Shown: piece after piece, positions 26,143 through 35,197 of the stretch
How positions within the stretch are numbered: the first letter of the stretch is position 1
Layout of the letters: the number at the start of each line of letters is the position of its first letter
NCBI RefSeq assembly: GCF_014205835.1
Contig: NZ_JACHCQ010000036.1
Coordinates: 1 to 63,612, forward strand
Length of the DNA stretch: 63,612 nt
Direction: 5' to 3'
Source of the DNA: Pedobacter sp. AK013
GTDB taxonomy: Bacteria > Bacteroidota > Bacteroidia > Sphingobacteriales > Sphingobacteriaceae
Made by a program: the position numbers and the translations under genes
Notes under the pieces: model-generated
What the model saw: only the letters and a program-made list of their open reading frames with translations
The model's database searches: none
Told to the model about the DNA's origin: nothing

Positions 26143-28554
26143 TTATAAATTACTTTGTATTGATTTAATGATTATGCTTTTCTGTTCCAGTTCATTTGAT
26201 GTAACCGTAAGCTTAATTCCACCTGCATTATGCGTACTTTTGATCACCACCAAGGCCCGTCCATGCCATGCCTTGCGTGAGTTACCGGTATATTGATCCA
26301 CATCTTTAATATCAGCGTTATCTATTCCGGCAATAATACCCTCTCCTTCAATTTTGAAATTCAAACGATTTGCTGCATTTGGTTGAATGATCCCATTCTT
26401 ATCTGTTACTTCGATGGTTACGTAAGCCAAATCCTGTCCATTTGATAATATTTCTTTACGATCGGCAGTTAATTTAAGCTGTGCAGCATCTCCAGAAGTT
26501 TGTAGAACAGACGATGCTACTTCCTGATCATTTTCTACTCCAACTGCTTTAAGTGTGCCTTGTGCATAAGGTACGGAGAAAGTGGCTTTAAACTCTTGTT
26601 CAAGTCCTGTAGGTTTTTCTCCGAGCAATTTATTGTTCAGGTACAGCCTTACTTTTGCATATTTAGAATAGACCTCCACGTCGATATTTCTGCCTTCATA
26701 GCCGGGCCAGTTCCAGCTTTCCCAGGTTGGCCATACCGCCCACCACGTGGTTTTTATTTCGAGTGGTTCGGGGTTAGGTTCGCGAACCGCCATATAAAGT
26801 TTTTCTGTGTTGTTATATAACAGGTTGCGGTAGTGCGAAATTGGCTTTCTCCAGCCCAAAAGGTCAATATCACCACAATAGGCACCATGCCATGGAAAAA
26901 AGTCGTGTTCCCAGTGTTCGCCGGGCACATCACCCGAATAATACCAACGGCCTATCCCCGATTCTCCCAGGTAATCTATGGCGGTCCAAACAAAATCACC
27001 AATCACAAACGGATTATTTTTAACCAGTTGCCAGTTTGCAAAAGCATCTTTGGGATACGACTCGGATTGAAATATGATCCGTGATGGTACCCGTTTATGG
27101 TCTGCAGGTGCACTCGCTAAGTGATAATTATAACCAGTTACATCATGCGCGGCCATTAATGAATCCATAACGGTCCAATCTTTTCCATTATCTACAATGG
27201 CTGAGGTAACCGGACGGGTAGTATCTATTTTTTTGATGGCATTAGAAAGCATTTTTGCTGTTTCTACAGCCCCAGGTGTACCTCTCTCCACTATTTCGTT
27301 GCCAATACTCCACATCATAATGGAAGGATGATTGCGATCGCGCAAAACCATTGCATCTAAATCACGTTTCCACCATTCGTTAAAATATTTGGCATAATCC
27401 TGTTTGTTTTTTCCAACTTTCCAACAATCAAATGATTCATCAATCACCAACAGGCCCAACCTGTCGCATGCGGCTAAAAAAGTTTCGGAAGGTGGATTAT
27501 GAGAAGTTCTTACGGCATTGAATCCGGCTTTTTTAAGCAATTCAACCTTACGCTCCTCGGCCCTGTCAAAAGCGGCTGCGCCCAGGCAACCATTATCGTG
27601 GTGTACACATCCGCCATTCAGTTTTACTGTTTTACCATTAAGCTGAAATCCATTTTCGGGGCTGAATTTGATAGAACGGATACCAAACCCTGTTACTGTT
27701 TTATCGACTATATTTTTATTTCCTATAATCTCTACCTCAGCTTTGTATAGATAGGGTGTTTCAGGTGCCCATAACAAAGGATTAGCGACAGTTATTGTTT
27801 GTGAAATTTCTTTCTCGCTATTGGCCGCCAGGTTCACCTTTATTTGACTATTTCCTGCACTTTTAGCATTTGCCCCCAGTAACCGCGTATTAACCACCAT
27901 GTTTTGAGCGTTGCCTGTTTCGTTTTTCACTAAGGTTTTCACCAGAACAGTTGCTTTTTTAGAAGATACTTCAGGGCTAGTAATGGCTACTCCCCAGTTG
28001 GCCACATGAACTGCATTGGTAACCGTCAGCCAAACATGGCGGTAAATCCCAGAACCACTGTACCACCTGCTGTTCATTTGCTGTGAATTATCTACGCGTA
28101 CTGCGATTAGGTTTTCGTGGTCGAAAGCTAAATAAGGTGAAAGATCGTAGCTAAATGACGAATAGCCATAAGGATATATTCCAAGCGATTTCCCATTAAT
28201 AAAAACCTCAGCATTCATATAAACCCCTTCAAAATAAACGGAAATCTTTTTGCCTTTCCAGTCAGCAGGGGCTCTAAAAGTTTTCCTGTACCAGCCAATT
28301 CCGGCAGGAAAGTATCCGCCGCCGCCCCCGGTTGGGTTTTTGGGATTTATTTTCCCTTCAATGCTCCAATCGTGGGGCAAATCCAGGCTACGCCAGCCGT
28401 TATCATTAAAATCTCTGGTTTTGGCTGAGGCTTCATCGCCCAGTAAAAATTTCCAATCAAAATCAAAAGGAATTTTAGAATGCTCAATTGACTGAGCATT
28501 TACATATGATACACATGCGATGAAAAATAATAACAGTCGGAAAAATTTATTCAT
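26143..28554 (-). CDS. GH2 beta-galactosidase, DUF4982/Ig-type
   Basis: This 803-residue protein has a signal peptide. The GH2 sugar-binding domain opens with FDFDWKFLLGD and LPHDWSIEG, and is followed by an Ig-like domain, the TIM barrel and C-terminal beta domains (DUF4982 and Ig-like, about 600-800). The acid/base motif is MWSIGNEIVERG (Glu near 419) and the nucleophile motif is FQSESYPKD (Glu near 497). This architecture is typical of Bacteroidota beta-galactosidases from hemicellulose loci, including xyloglucan loci. It would remove beta-galactosyl caps. It is one of three candidate galactosidases of different families here (GH2, GH42, GH97). Confidence 0.87.
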   Translation of the reverse strand: MNKFFRLLLFFIACVSYVNAQSIEHSKIPFDFDWKFLLGDEASAKTRDFNDNGWRSLDLPHDWSIEGKINPKNPTGGGGGYFPAGIGWYRKTFRAPADWKGKKISVYFEGVYMNAEVFINGKSLGIYPYGYSSFSYDLSPYLAFDHENLIAVRVDNSQQMNSRWYSGSGIYRHVWLTVTNAVHVANWGVAITSPEVSSKKATVLVKTLVKNETGNAQNMVVNTRLLGANAKSAGNSQIKVNLAANSEKEISQTITVANPLLWAPETPYLYKAEVEIIGNKNIVDKTVTGFGIRSIKFSPENGFQLNGKTVKLNGGCVHHDNGCLGAAAFDRAEERKVELLKKAGFNAVRTSHNPPSETFLAACDRLGLLVIDESFDCWKVGKNKQDYAKYFNEWWKRDLDAMVLRDRNHPSIMMWSIGNEIVERGTPGAVETAKMLSNAIKKIDTTRPVTSAIVDNGKDWTVMDSLMAAHDVTGYNYHLASAPADHKRVPSRIIFQSESYPKDAFANWQLVKNNPFVIGDFVWTAIDYLGESGIGRWYYSGDVPGEHWEHDFFPWHGAYCGDIDLLGWRKPISHYRNLLYNNTEKLYMAVREPNPEPLEIKTTWWAVWPTWESWNWPGYEGRNIDVEVYSKYAKVRLYLNNKLLGEKPTGLEQEFKATFSVPYAQGTLKAVGVENDQEVASSVLQTSGDAAQLKLTADRKEILSNGQDLAYVTIEVTDKNGIIQPNAANRLNFKIEGEGIIAGIDNADIKDVDQYTGNSRKAWHGRALVVIKSTHNAGGIKLTVTSNELEQKSIIIKSIQSNL

Positions 28555-28620
28555 TTCTATATTAGTTGGTTACCATTAAAATGAGCAGAACCTGGGCTTT
28601 GTATCAACATTTTAAATATT

Positions 28621-28649
28621 TCATTAACGTGCCCAAATAGCGTTAATGA
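28621..28649. promoter_or_regulatory. Inverted repeat upstream of the GH2 gene
   Basis: TCATTAACG and CGTTAATGA are perfect 9-base arms with an 11-base spacer, in the gap between the BACON-esterase stop and the GH2 start. It could be a weak terminator (TTTTAT follows on the plus strand) or an operator. The TTAACG core also occurs upstream of the HTCS gene. Confidence 0.35.
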
Positions 28650-28688
28650 TTTTATATAAGCAAACCTTGTTCATTACATATAAACCCT

Positions 28689-29831
28689 CTACTTACTTCT
28701 TAATAGCTCAAGCATTTTAACACCATATCGTTCTCCCAACTTTCTATATCCTTGCGAATCAAAATGGGCAGCATCCTGTCCGGTGCAGTTAGCCGATGAA
28801 ATGATATGAGCTGTTGGAATCGTATTTGGTAACTTTCTTATAATTGAATTCATGCCTGAACAGCAATTCCCATCACCTGAAAACAGTTCTCCTGCTAAAA
28901 GAGGAACCGAATTGGCATCTAATGAAAGATCAGTCAACATGTCATTATATATTTTCTTTACGTAGGTTGGCCATTGCTCCTGTCCGGTGTTTGTTTCACC
29001 TTGGTGCAATAGAATCCCTTTGATAACGCCATTCTTTTGTGCCAGTTTTGCCTGTTTAATCAGATACTGATATGGGTTTCCTTCATAAGAAGCTACCAGA
29101 GAAGTAAACCAATTATCTTTAGATGTTGAATCGTAGTTCATATAAATATTTTTATCAAAAAGTCTGATATCACTTCCTGCAACAGCAACATTTATAATAC
29201 CTATTGTGATACTATCCGGTAGATTGGCAACCATAGTCCTTCCAAAATAATCAACAGGTGAAAGACCGGAATTACATTGACATGTAGGTGGGACAGCGGT
29301 GTACCATGTTGATTTCGATCTATTTAAATTTGAACAATTAAGTGTCTGAAACACCTTAAAACGATTATTAACTATTTTATCCTGACTTTCAATCGCCCCC
29401 ATACCTTGCATATTCGATTGTCCAAAGGCAAGAAAAATATAAAAATTAGGGTCTTTTGCAATGTGGTCAAGCGGAGAACCTTGTGACACTGTAATCCGTA
29501 TGGCCTGCCCGTTTTGCGATGAGATATTCAATACTGCTGAACGCATTGAACCTGTTACGTTATGGCCGGCAGTCAACTGAATTTTTGTGCTACCACTACT
29601 ACCATTAGTTTGAGCTAATTGCAACCAAGGGTTGGCAGAATTGTCGATACTCCAACTGCCATTGCTTGTTACCGTGACATATGCTGTGCCTCCTTCTGCG
29701 GGTAAAGAAACTGATTTTGTAGAAGCATCCAATAAGAATTTTGTATCAACAATCGAGCCTGCGCATGACATTAGAGTTACCCCACACAGAAGAGTTACTA
29801 ACATGATTTTACTAAGAAATCTGATATCCAT
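28689..29831 (-). CDS. BACON-domain lipoprotein with SGNH (CE6/SASA-type) esterase
   Basis: This 380-residue protein starts with a lipoprotein signal (lipobox LMSCAG). A BACON domain follows at about residues 35-118 (SNGSWSIDNSANPWLQL). The SGNH/GDSL esterase domain has the serine block FLAFGQSNMQG near 139, HQGETNTG near 280, and a late DAAHFDSQGY Asp-His pair near 355. Esterases of this group remove O-acetyl groups from plant polysaccharides. The lipid anchor and BACON domain suggest it works at the cell surface beside the BACON-GH5 enzyme, whose BACON domain is closely similar. It would deacetylate the polymer before or during endo-cleavage. Confidence 0.82.
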   Translation of the reverse strand: MDIRFLSKIMLVTLLCGVTLMSCAGSIVDTKFLLDASTKSVSLPAEGGTAYVTVTSNGSWSIDNSANPWLQLAQTNGSSGSTKIQLTAGHNVTGSMRSAVLNISSQNGQAIRITVSQGSPLDHIAKDPNFYIFLAFGQSNMQGMGAIESQDKIVNNRFKVFQTLNCSNLNRSKSTWYTAVPPTCQCNSGLSPVDYFGRTMVANLPDSITIGIINVAVAGSDIRLFDKNIYMNYDSTSKDNWFTSLVASYEGNPYQYLIKQAKLAQKNGVIKGILLHQGETNTGQEQWPTYVKKIYNDMLTDLSLDANSVPLLAGELFSGDGNCCSGMNSIIRKLPNTIPTAHIISSANCTGQDAAHFDSQGYRKLGERYGVKMLELLRSK

Positions 29832-29891
29832 TTTATTGTTTTTATTTGAATAATTTTAAACTTTCTGATATTATGGCTAAATGAACTGTAA

Positions 29892-31397
29892 TTATTTTAT
29901 GGCTTTATATTTAAAATTCTTAAAAGTTACCTTCCCATCTCCTATTGAACAGAGGCCTATACGTAAGCTTAAAAATCCACCAAGAACATTATGATGCATA
30001 CCCGATACCTCGAGCGAGTTTTCAATTTTATTCCATTTAATACCGTCTTTGCTGTAATACATATCAACGGTGTTATTTATATTTTTAAGACGAATGAATA
30101 CATGATTTTTCACTACATCTTTTTCCGTAACAACCTGCCAGCCGCGTAAATCGGCCAATATATTATCTTTGTTGGCGAGCATGCCTGAAGATGCACTGTT
30201 GTTATAAAAAAGAGCTAATCCTCCTGTTGCTTTCCCTTCAATTAACATTTCTACATCTACAGTATAAGAGTGATCTTCCGGAATAAACAACAGAGGAGAA
30301 CTGTTCCCTATAGTATTTCCTTTTGCTTTAATAGTTAAGCTGTTATTGGCTAATTTAAACCGATTGGTATCCAGTTCCTGGAAAAATGACCATTGCGGCT
30401 TCAATTTATTTCCTGCGAAATTATCGTTCAGCGTAAAGTTAGATGTAGAGTTGACCAAATTTGGTTTTTTAATCGGCCCGCTATCGTTTATGCCTTTCTT
30501 TACTTTGTACCAACCATCTTTTGTCCACTCTATTGGCAGCAATAAAGTTTGGCGGCCTTTGTTATAAAAATCTTTTTCGTAAGCGTGGAATACTATCCAC
30601 CAATTACCTTTTACATCGTCAATGATGGTTGCATGCCCCTTTGATGCCCATTTTTCAGATTTTTCCTTTGTTCGGATTATCGGATTGTAAGGCGAATTTT
30701 CCCATGGTCCCGATAGTGATTTTGAGCGCGCTGAAACAGCCATATGGCCGGTTACAGGACCTGCTGTTCCTCCTTCTGCTATGGTGATATAATAATAATC
30801 TCCCCTTTTTATCAACTTAGGGCTTTCCAGGCAAAAACATTCAATAGACCAGTTTTTTGGAATGGGCCAACCTTTGTAAGAAGCCTTTTGTTCACCTATT
30901 ATTGAAAGTCCGTCATCAGACAGGGGTACAAATCCTCCATTGCTAAAAAATAAATATCTTTTGCCCTGTTCGTCTGTAATATGTCCTGGATCGATGTTGC
31001 CAATTTTCAGGTCAACGGGTTCACTCCATTTACCATTGATTGAATCTGCCCAAACCACATAATTGGTACCATTTGCAGGGAAATAGATATAGAATTTATT
31101 TTTATACTTCACCAGATCTGGTGCAAACACTGAACCTACATTTTTATGCAAGGCATGTACCACAGGTTCCCAGTTAATTAAATCTTTAGAATGCCAGATT
31201 AATAAACCAGGGTAATATTCAAAAGACGAATGAACCATATAATAATTATCTCCATCACGCAGTATACTTGGGTCAGGATAATCTCCTGCGAAAATTGGAT
31301 TTGTATAGAAACCCGGCGGGGACTGATTTATTTGAAGTTGAGCATTTGCACAAATGCTTAAGTGAATTAATAAGATTGATATTATAATTTTATTCAT
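29892..31397 (-). CDS. GH43 glycosidase with C-terminal beta-sandwich
   Basis: This 501-residue protein has a signal peptide (cleavage near CANA). The GH43 propeller has Asp42 in DYPDPS, Asp near 135 in NIDPGH and Glu near 190 in LESPKL, so all three catalytic residues are present. The C-terminal domain, about 320-500, is a laminin/concanavalin-like sandwich related to that of the other GH43 enzyme. The two share the same opening motif but diverge in the catalytic loops, so they probably differ in linkage specificity. Arabinofuranosidase or beta-xylosidase activity is likely. Confidence 0.85.
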   Translation of the reverse strand: MNKIIISILLIHLSICANAQLQINQSPPGFYTNPIFAGDYPDPSILRDGDNYYMVHSSFEYYPGLLIWHSKDLINWEPVVHALHKNVGSVFAPDLVKYKNKFYIYFPANGTNYVVWADSINGKWSEPVDLKIGNIDPGHITDEQGKRYLFFSNGGFVPLSDDGLSIIGEQKASYKGWPIPKNWSIECFCLESPKLIKRGDYYYITIAEGGTAGPVTGHMAVSARSKSLSGPWENSPYNPIIRTKEKSEKWASKGHATIIDDVKGNWWIVFHAYEKDFYNKGRQTLLLPIEWTKDGWYKVKKGINDSGPIKKPNLVNSTSNFTLNDNFAGNKLKPQWSFFQELDTNRFKLANNSLTIKAKGNTIGNSSPLLFIPEDHSYTVDVEMLIEGKATGGLALFYNNSASSGMLANKDNILADLRGWQVVTEKDVVKNHVFIRLKNINNTVDMYYSKDGIKWNKIENSLEVSGMHHNVLGGFLSLRIGLCSIGDGKVTFKNFKYKAIK

Positions 31398-31465
31398 GTT
31401 ATTTGAAGGTTGGTTTTATAAAAGCCTTGTAGCGGTTCATTTTAATAGATACTCTAATCAAATAT

Positions 31466-33430
31466 TTATTTCTGTGTAATTCCTTTCCAATCATCCGTTC
31501 TGAAGGGTAAGGCCGGTAAGCCTTCTGAACTGACTAAATTACCTAGCGGATAATCGGCCCAGTCATAACGCACAGCTACCGGATGGGGTACTTTCTCACT
31601 GTAAACCACCACTTCATTCCCTTCTATTTTGGCCTCGGCCCAGTGAAACTGTCTGTCTTCTCCTGCAATGGCAAAACCGGTTAAGGCTTTGGCATCTTTT
31701 GATATTAGCCCATTACCGGGAGCGGTAAAATGGATACGCATACGGCTACCTTCTTTCGAAAAACTTTTTAATGATGGTCCTGAAGTTACAATATCCTGTT
31801 TATACACGAGTTTATTGGCTGCAAGCGCAAGCCTGCGTGCAACCTCCTTTTTATTCCCTGGATGAATATTATCAGCCTCACCGATATCGATGGTACAGGC
31901 CATAGCGGTGTTGGGTTGCAATAAGGCCAGCGCCTGGGCTTCTCTAAGCTCGGCCCATTCACTTTCTGAAGGTAAAGGCTGTGTTTGTTTAAAATTTGGC
32001 AGCTGAACATACAGGAATGGTAAATTTCCCTGTTTCCAGCGTTCCCGCCAATCTTTGATCAATATTGGAAATAACTTACGGTAGTTATAGGCCGCGGTAT
32101 CATTCGCCTCACCCTGGTACCATAAAAACCCCTTAATTCCGTATGAAACAAGCGGGTTGATCATTGAATTGAAAAGTAACGAAGGATAATATTGATAATT
32201 ACGGTTTTTGGCCATCGCTGGTTCTAAATCTTTTTGATATTTCCAGGTACCGGCCAATGCTATTCTTGCCTTGCCATTTGTGATGTACATTTCATCAGCG
32301 GGTGGGTTTAATCCACCTATTCCCCATAACATGGCCAACCTTAGCGTAACCGTATTCTCCCCTTTTTTCAGTATTTTAGCAGGAATGGTATAGTGCTGGC
32401 CAAGGTTGGTGTTCCATACCGCTTTACAAATTTCGGTACCGTTGAAATAGAGGGAATAATTCACATCCGGCCGGCCAATGTAAAGTGTTAGGTCGGCCTT
32501 TGAAAAAGTTTCTGGTAATATGATTTTTTTGCGCATCCAAATCATTCCTTCATATGGCCCGATCCCAAAATCTTTGATCAACTTAGGCATTTCGATAACC
32601 GGCCATCCCGCATCATTGTAAGCTGGCTGCGGAATTATTTTATCGGCATTTTGATACGGGTGATAAAGAATATCCCATGAACGCGCCTGATCGAGGCTAT
32701 CTTTCACAAAATGCTGCTCAGTCAGGGTGTCATTTGCCATTGCTTTCGCTTTGGTAATAGGAGAAGAAAGCAATTTTTCGCGGCTTGTCCACGATTCTAT
32801 CGGTGTGCCACCCCAGGTGCTTTGTATCACACCAATTGGAACGCCTTGGTCGAGGTGTATTTTTTTTGCAAAATAATAGGCAACAGCCGAGAATTGTGCC
32901 ACATTTTCGGGACTGCAAATTTTCCATTTCCCATCTGCAACATCCTGTTGAGGGCTTAGTTTCTTAACATGTGCTACCTGAAATAAACGTATTTTTGGAA
33001 AATCTGCTTTGGCAATTTCATGAACTGCATCCTGTGCCTGTTGTACAGACCATTCCATATTGGACTGACCCGAAGCCAGCCAAACATCGCCAATGAGTAT
33101 ACCTTGTAGTTCGATTCCAGATCCTGGCTTTCTCGATTCATAAATGCTAAGTTTATAGGGTCCACCGGCTTTAAAAGCCGGAAAAAACACCTTCCATTCT
33201 CCTTGTCCGTTTGCAGTGGCCTTCACCCTGATTTCTCCGAGCGTTGCATTTATATTTGCTCCCGGTGCTGATTTTCCCCAGATGGGAATTTTAATCCCTC
33301 TTTGTAATACCATGTTATCGCCAAACACTTTTGGTAATGTAACCTGAGCATAACTTAGAACCTGAACGGAGAAAAGTAGTACAAAAAATGTAAAAAATCT
33401 TATTATCCCTGTTCTCATTATTTTTTTCAT
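31466..33430 (-). CDS. Sialate-O-acetylesterase-type polysaccharide acetylesterase
   Basis: This 654-residue protein has a signal peptide ending near LSYAQ. Its N-terminal beta domain opens with LPKVFGDNMVLQRG. The SASA/SGNH catalytic domain has WLASGQSNMEW (Ser near 121) and WYQGEAND near 440, and a jelly-roll segment is inserted between them (about 270-380). The family name comes from sialic acid esterases, but such enzymes are common in plant-polysaccharide loci, where they remove acetyl groups from hemicellulose or pectin. No sialic acid genes are present, so that substrate is unlikely. It is 12 bases from the GH39 gene. Confidence 0.85.
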   Translation of the reverse strand: MKKIMRTGIIRFFTFFVLLFSVQVLSYAQVTLPKVFGDNMVLQRGIKIPIWGKSAPGANINATLGEIRVKATANGQGEWKVFFPAFKAGGPYKLSIYESRKPGSGIELQGILIGDVWLASGQSNMEWSVQQAQDAVHEIAKADFPKIRLFQVAHVKKLSPQQDVADGKWKICSPENVAQFSAVAYYFAKKIHLDQGVPIGVIQSTWGGTPIESWTSREKLLSSPITKAKAMANDTLTEQHFVKDSLDQARSWDILYHPYQNADKIIPQPAYNDAGWPVIEMPKLIKDFGIGPYEGMIWMRKKIILPETFSKADLTLYIGRPDVNYSLYFNGTEICKAVWNTNLGQHYTIPAKILKKGENTVTLRLAMLWGIGGLNPPADEMYITNGKARIALAGTWKYQKDLEPAMAKNRNYQYYPSLLFNSMINPLVSYGIKGFLWYQGEANDTAAYNYRKLFPILIKDWRERWKQGNLPFLYVQLPNFKQTQPLPSESEWAELREAQALALLQPNTAMACTIDIGEADNIHPGNKKEVARRLALAANKLVYKQDIVTSGPSLKSFSKEGSRMRIHFTAPGNGLISKDAKALTGFAIAGEDRQFHWAEAKIEGNEVVVYSEKVPHPVAVRYDWADYPLGNLVSSEGLPALPFRTDDWKGITQK

Positions 33431-33442
33431 GTATTTTCCGGT

Positions 33443-35035
33443 TTAAAGCTTAATCATATTGAGGAAAAACACATCATTTTCACGGAGATCCAAGGCTTTC
33501 GAAAAAGCACGTCCATCTTTTATGGTGATGATTTCTTTAGAAAACGGCGAACCATCATTCTGTCTCTTTATTTGTTCTACCTGCTGTTTTGAAAGTTGCG
33601 ATGGTTTACCAATGGAAAGATAAGTTGAATAGGCATCGTTATCCCGGTAACCTACCTTATACACTTCCAGCGCATAATTACCATCGGGCACATTCGTAAT
33701 ATTGATCTTCAGTTTCTCTTTCGGTTTTGATGGGAGATCACGGTTGTAATACTGTTGATTATTGGTTGAATCGGGAAGCGTATAGGTATAATCCCAAACA
33801 AGCCCCTGTATATTTCCTGATGAATCTTTGCAGATCCACGAAGCTGCATCTTTATTTACCAGTTCGATATTTCCCAAGCGGTTTAAAAACTGATAGGAAT
33901 AGAATACCGGTTTGTTAATTCCCTGGGTATTTAACATTCCAAAACCACCATGAAATGGGGTATAGCGCGGACCTGGTTCTTCAAAAATATCAGTAAAAAC
34001 CCAATAAGACATAGAATTGGCGGCATTGCCTACCTGTTTTAGTTTTTGCAGTACATATGCCGCACTGTGATAGCTATCATGAATAGCATCGGCCGGTGTG
34101 TATGATGAACTCCATTCTGTATAATGCAACTCCAGATTTGGCATTGCCGATTCTTTTATCTCTTTTCTGGATTGGATTACCTCCTTGCTCACGCTCATCG
34201 GATTTTTATCGAGTACAGTGCCACCTTGTCCGTATTCATCCAGGAAGCCTTGCCCTACCCCATATGCATGGGTACTGATGAAATCAATAGGCACATTATT
34301 TTTATGGCAATATTCGATCATTTCAGGTTCCCAGGCTGCACCTGCCGTTCCCGGGCCGCCAACACGATAGGCTTTATTTACACTTTTAACTGCCTGTGCA
34401 GCATATTTATATAATTTAAAATAATCTTCTTGTGTTCCAGTCCAGAATCCGGGAGAAAGATTGGGCTCATTCCATACCTCGAAATACCAGGTTTTCACTT
34501 CATCTGCACCATAGCGTTCTGTAAAATGCGCTGTAAGATTTTTGACCAGGGCCGCCCATTTGTCATAATCTTTTGGTGGCGTTACATTTCCTTTCCACCA
34601 GAATATGGTTGCACTTCCACTGGCAAGCCTTCCGGGCATAAAGCCAAGTTCAACAAAAGGTTTGATGCCTATACTATGTAAAAAATCGAATAAAGCATCT
34701 ACATACATATAATTATATTGTGGATTACCCTTATTGTCTTCGGTGTATACCGCCATATCGTCTGTTAACAGGCCGTGCATGCGGATGTATCTAAAACCGC
34801 ACTCTTTTTTAACATAGGCAAGCTGTTGCTGCCAATCGGCCCGAAGGCCTTCATTTGCACGGCCTGCACCAACGCATTCATTAAACATGGTGTTTAATTT
34901 GCCTGCAGCCTGGCCAAAATCGACATTTATGATCCGTTCTTGAGTGGTTGGCCTGTTTTTTTTAAAATTCTGGGCAATTAATCTACCCGAAAATGAAAAA
35001 AGTAATATAACCAGTAACCAAATATTTTTTTGCAT
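33443..35035 (-). CDS. GH39 beta-xylosidase-like enzyme
   Basis: This 530-residue protein has a signal peptide (cleavage after LIAQ). Its barrel matches GH39, with FRYIRMHGLLTDDM near residue 95, acid/base motif YFEVWNEPNL (Glu near 188) and nucleophile motif LHYTEWSSS (Glu near 307). A C-terminal beta-sandwich follows from about 420. GH39 includes beta-xylosidases, iduronidases and other retaining enzymes; in this context beta-xylosidase or a related activity fits. It lies between BACON-GH5 and the SASA esterase on the same strand. Confidence 0.85.
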   Translation of the reverse strand: MQKNIWLLVILLFSFSGRLIAQNFKKNRPTTQERIINVDFGQAAGKLNTMFNECVGAGRANEGLRADWQQQLAYVKKECGFRYIRMHGLLTDDMAVYTEDNKGNPQYNYMYVDALFDFLHSIGIKPFVELGFMPGRLASGSATIFWWKGNVTPPKDYDKWAALVKNLTAHFTERYGADEVKTWYFEVWNEPNLSPGFWTGTQEDYFKLYKYAAQAVKSVNKAYRVGGPGTAGAAWEPEMIEYCHKNNVPIDFISTHAYGVGQGFLDEYGQGGTVLDKNPMSVSKEVIQSRKEIKESAMPNLELHYTEWSSSYTPADAIHDSYHSAAYVLQKLKQVGNAANSMSYWVFTDIFEEPGPRYTPFHGGFGMLNTQGINKPVFYSYQFLNRLGNIELVNKDAASWICKDSSGNIQGLVWDYTYTLPDSTNNQQYYNRDLPSKPKEKLKINITNVPDGNYALEVYKVGYRDNDAYSTYLSIGKPSQLSKQQVEQIKRQNDGSPFSKEIITIKDGRAFSKALDLRENDVFFLNMIKL

Positions 35036-35071
35036 TTGTGTGTTTGTGTGTATGGTTATTTCCTTGAAGCC

Positions 35072-35112
35072 GGAAGCTCAACGTACTGATTTTCAACAGT
35101 AGCTGAGCTTCC
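35072..35112. other. Intergenic stem-loop after BACON-GH5
   Basis: GGAAGCTCA and TGAGCTTCC are perfect 9-base arms, with an inner TACTG/CAGTA stem, in the gap between the BACON-GH5 stop and the GH39 start. There is no T run, so an mRNA-stabilising or processing hairpin is as likely as a terminator. Confidence 0.45.
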
Positions 35113-35197
35113 ATATCTCCAGAAAATTTATTTTTTTATTAAACTGTACCCAATAAGTACCTAACCTTTTTGGGCTTAATTTACAGTATGACTATTT

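Noticed and set aside
31466..33430. Sialic acid metabolism inferred from a sialate O-acetylesterase-type gene
   Set aside because: No sialidase, lyase or transporter for sialic acid is present; the family name is historical and the context is plant polysaccharide.
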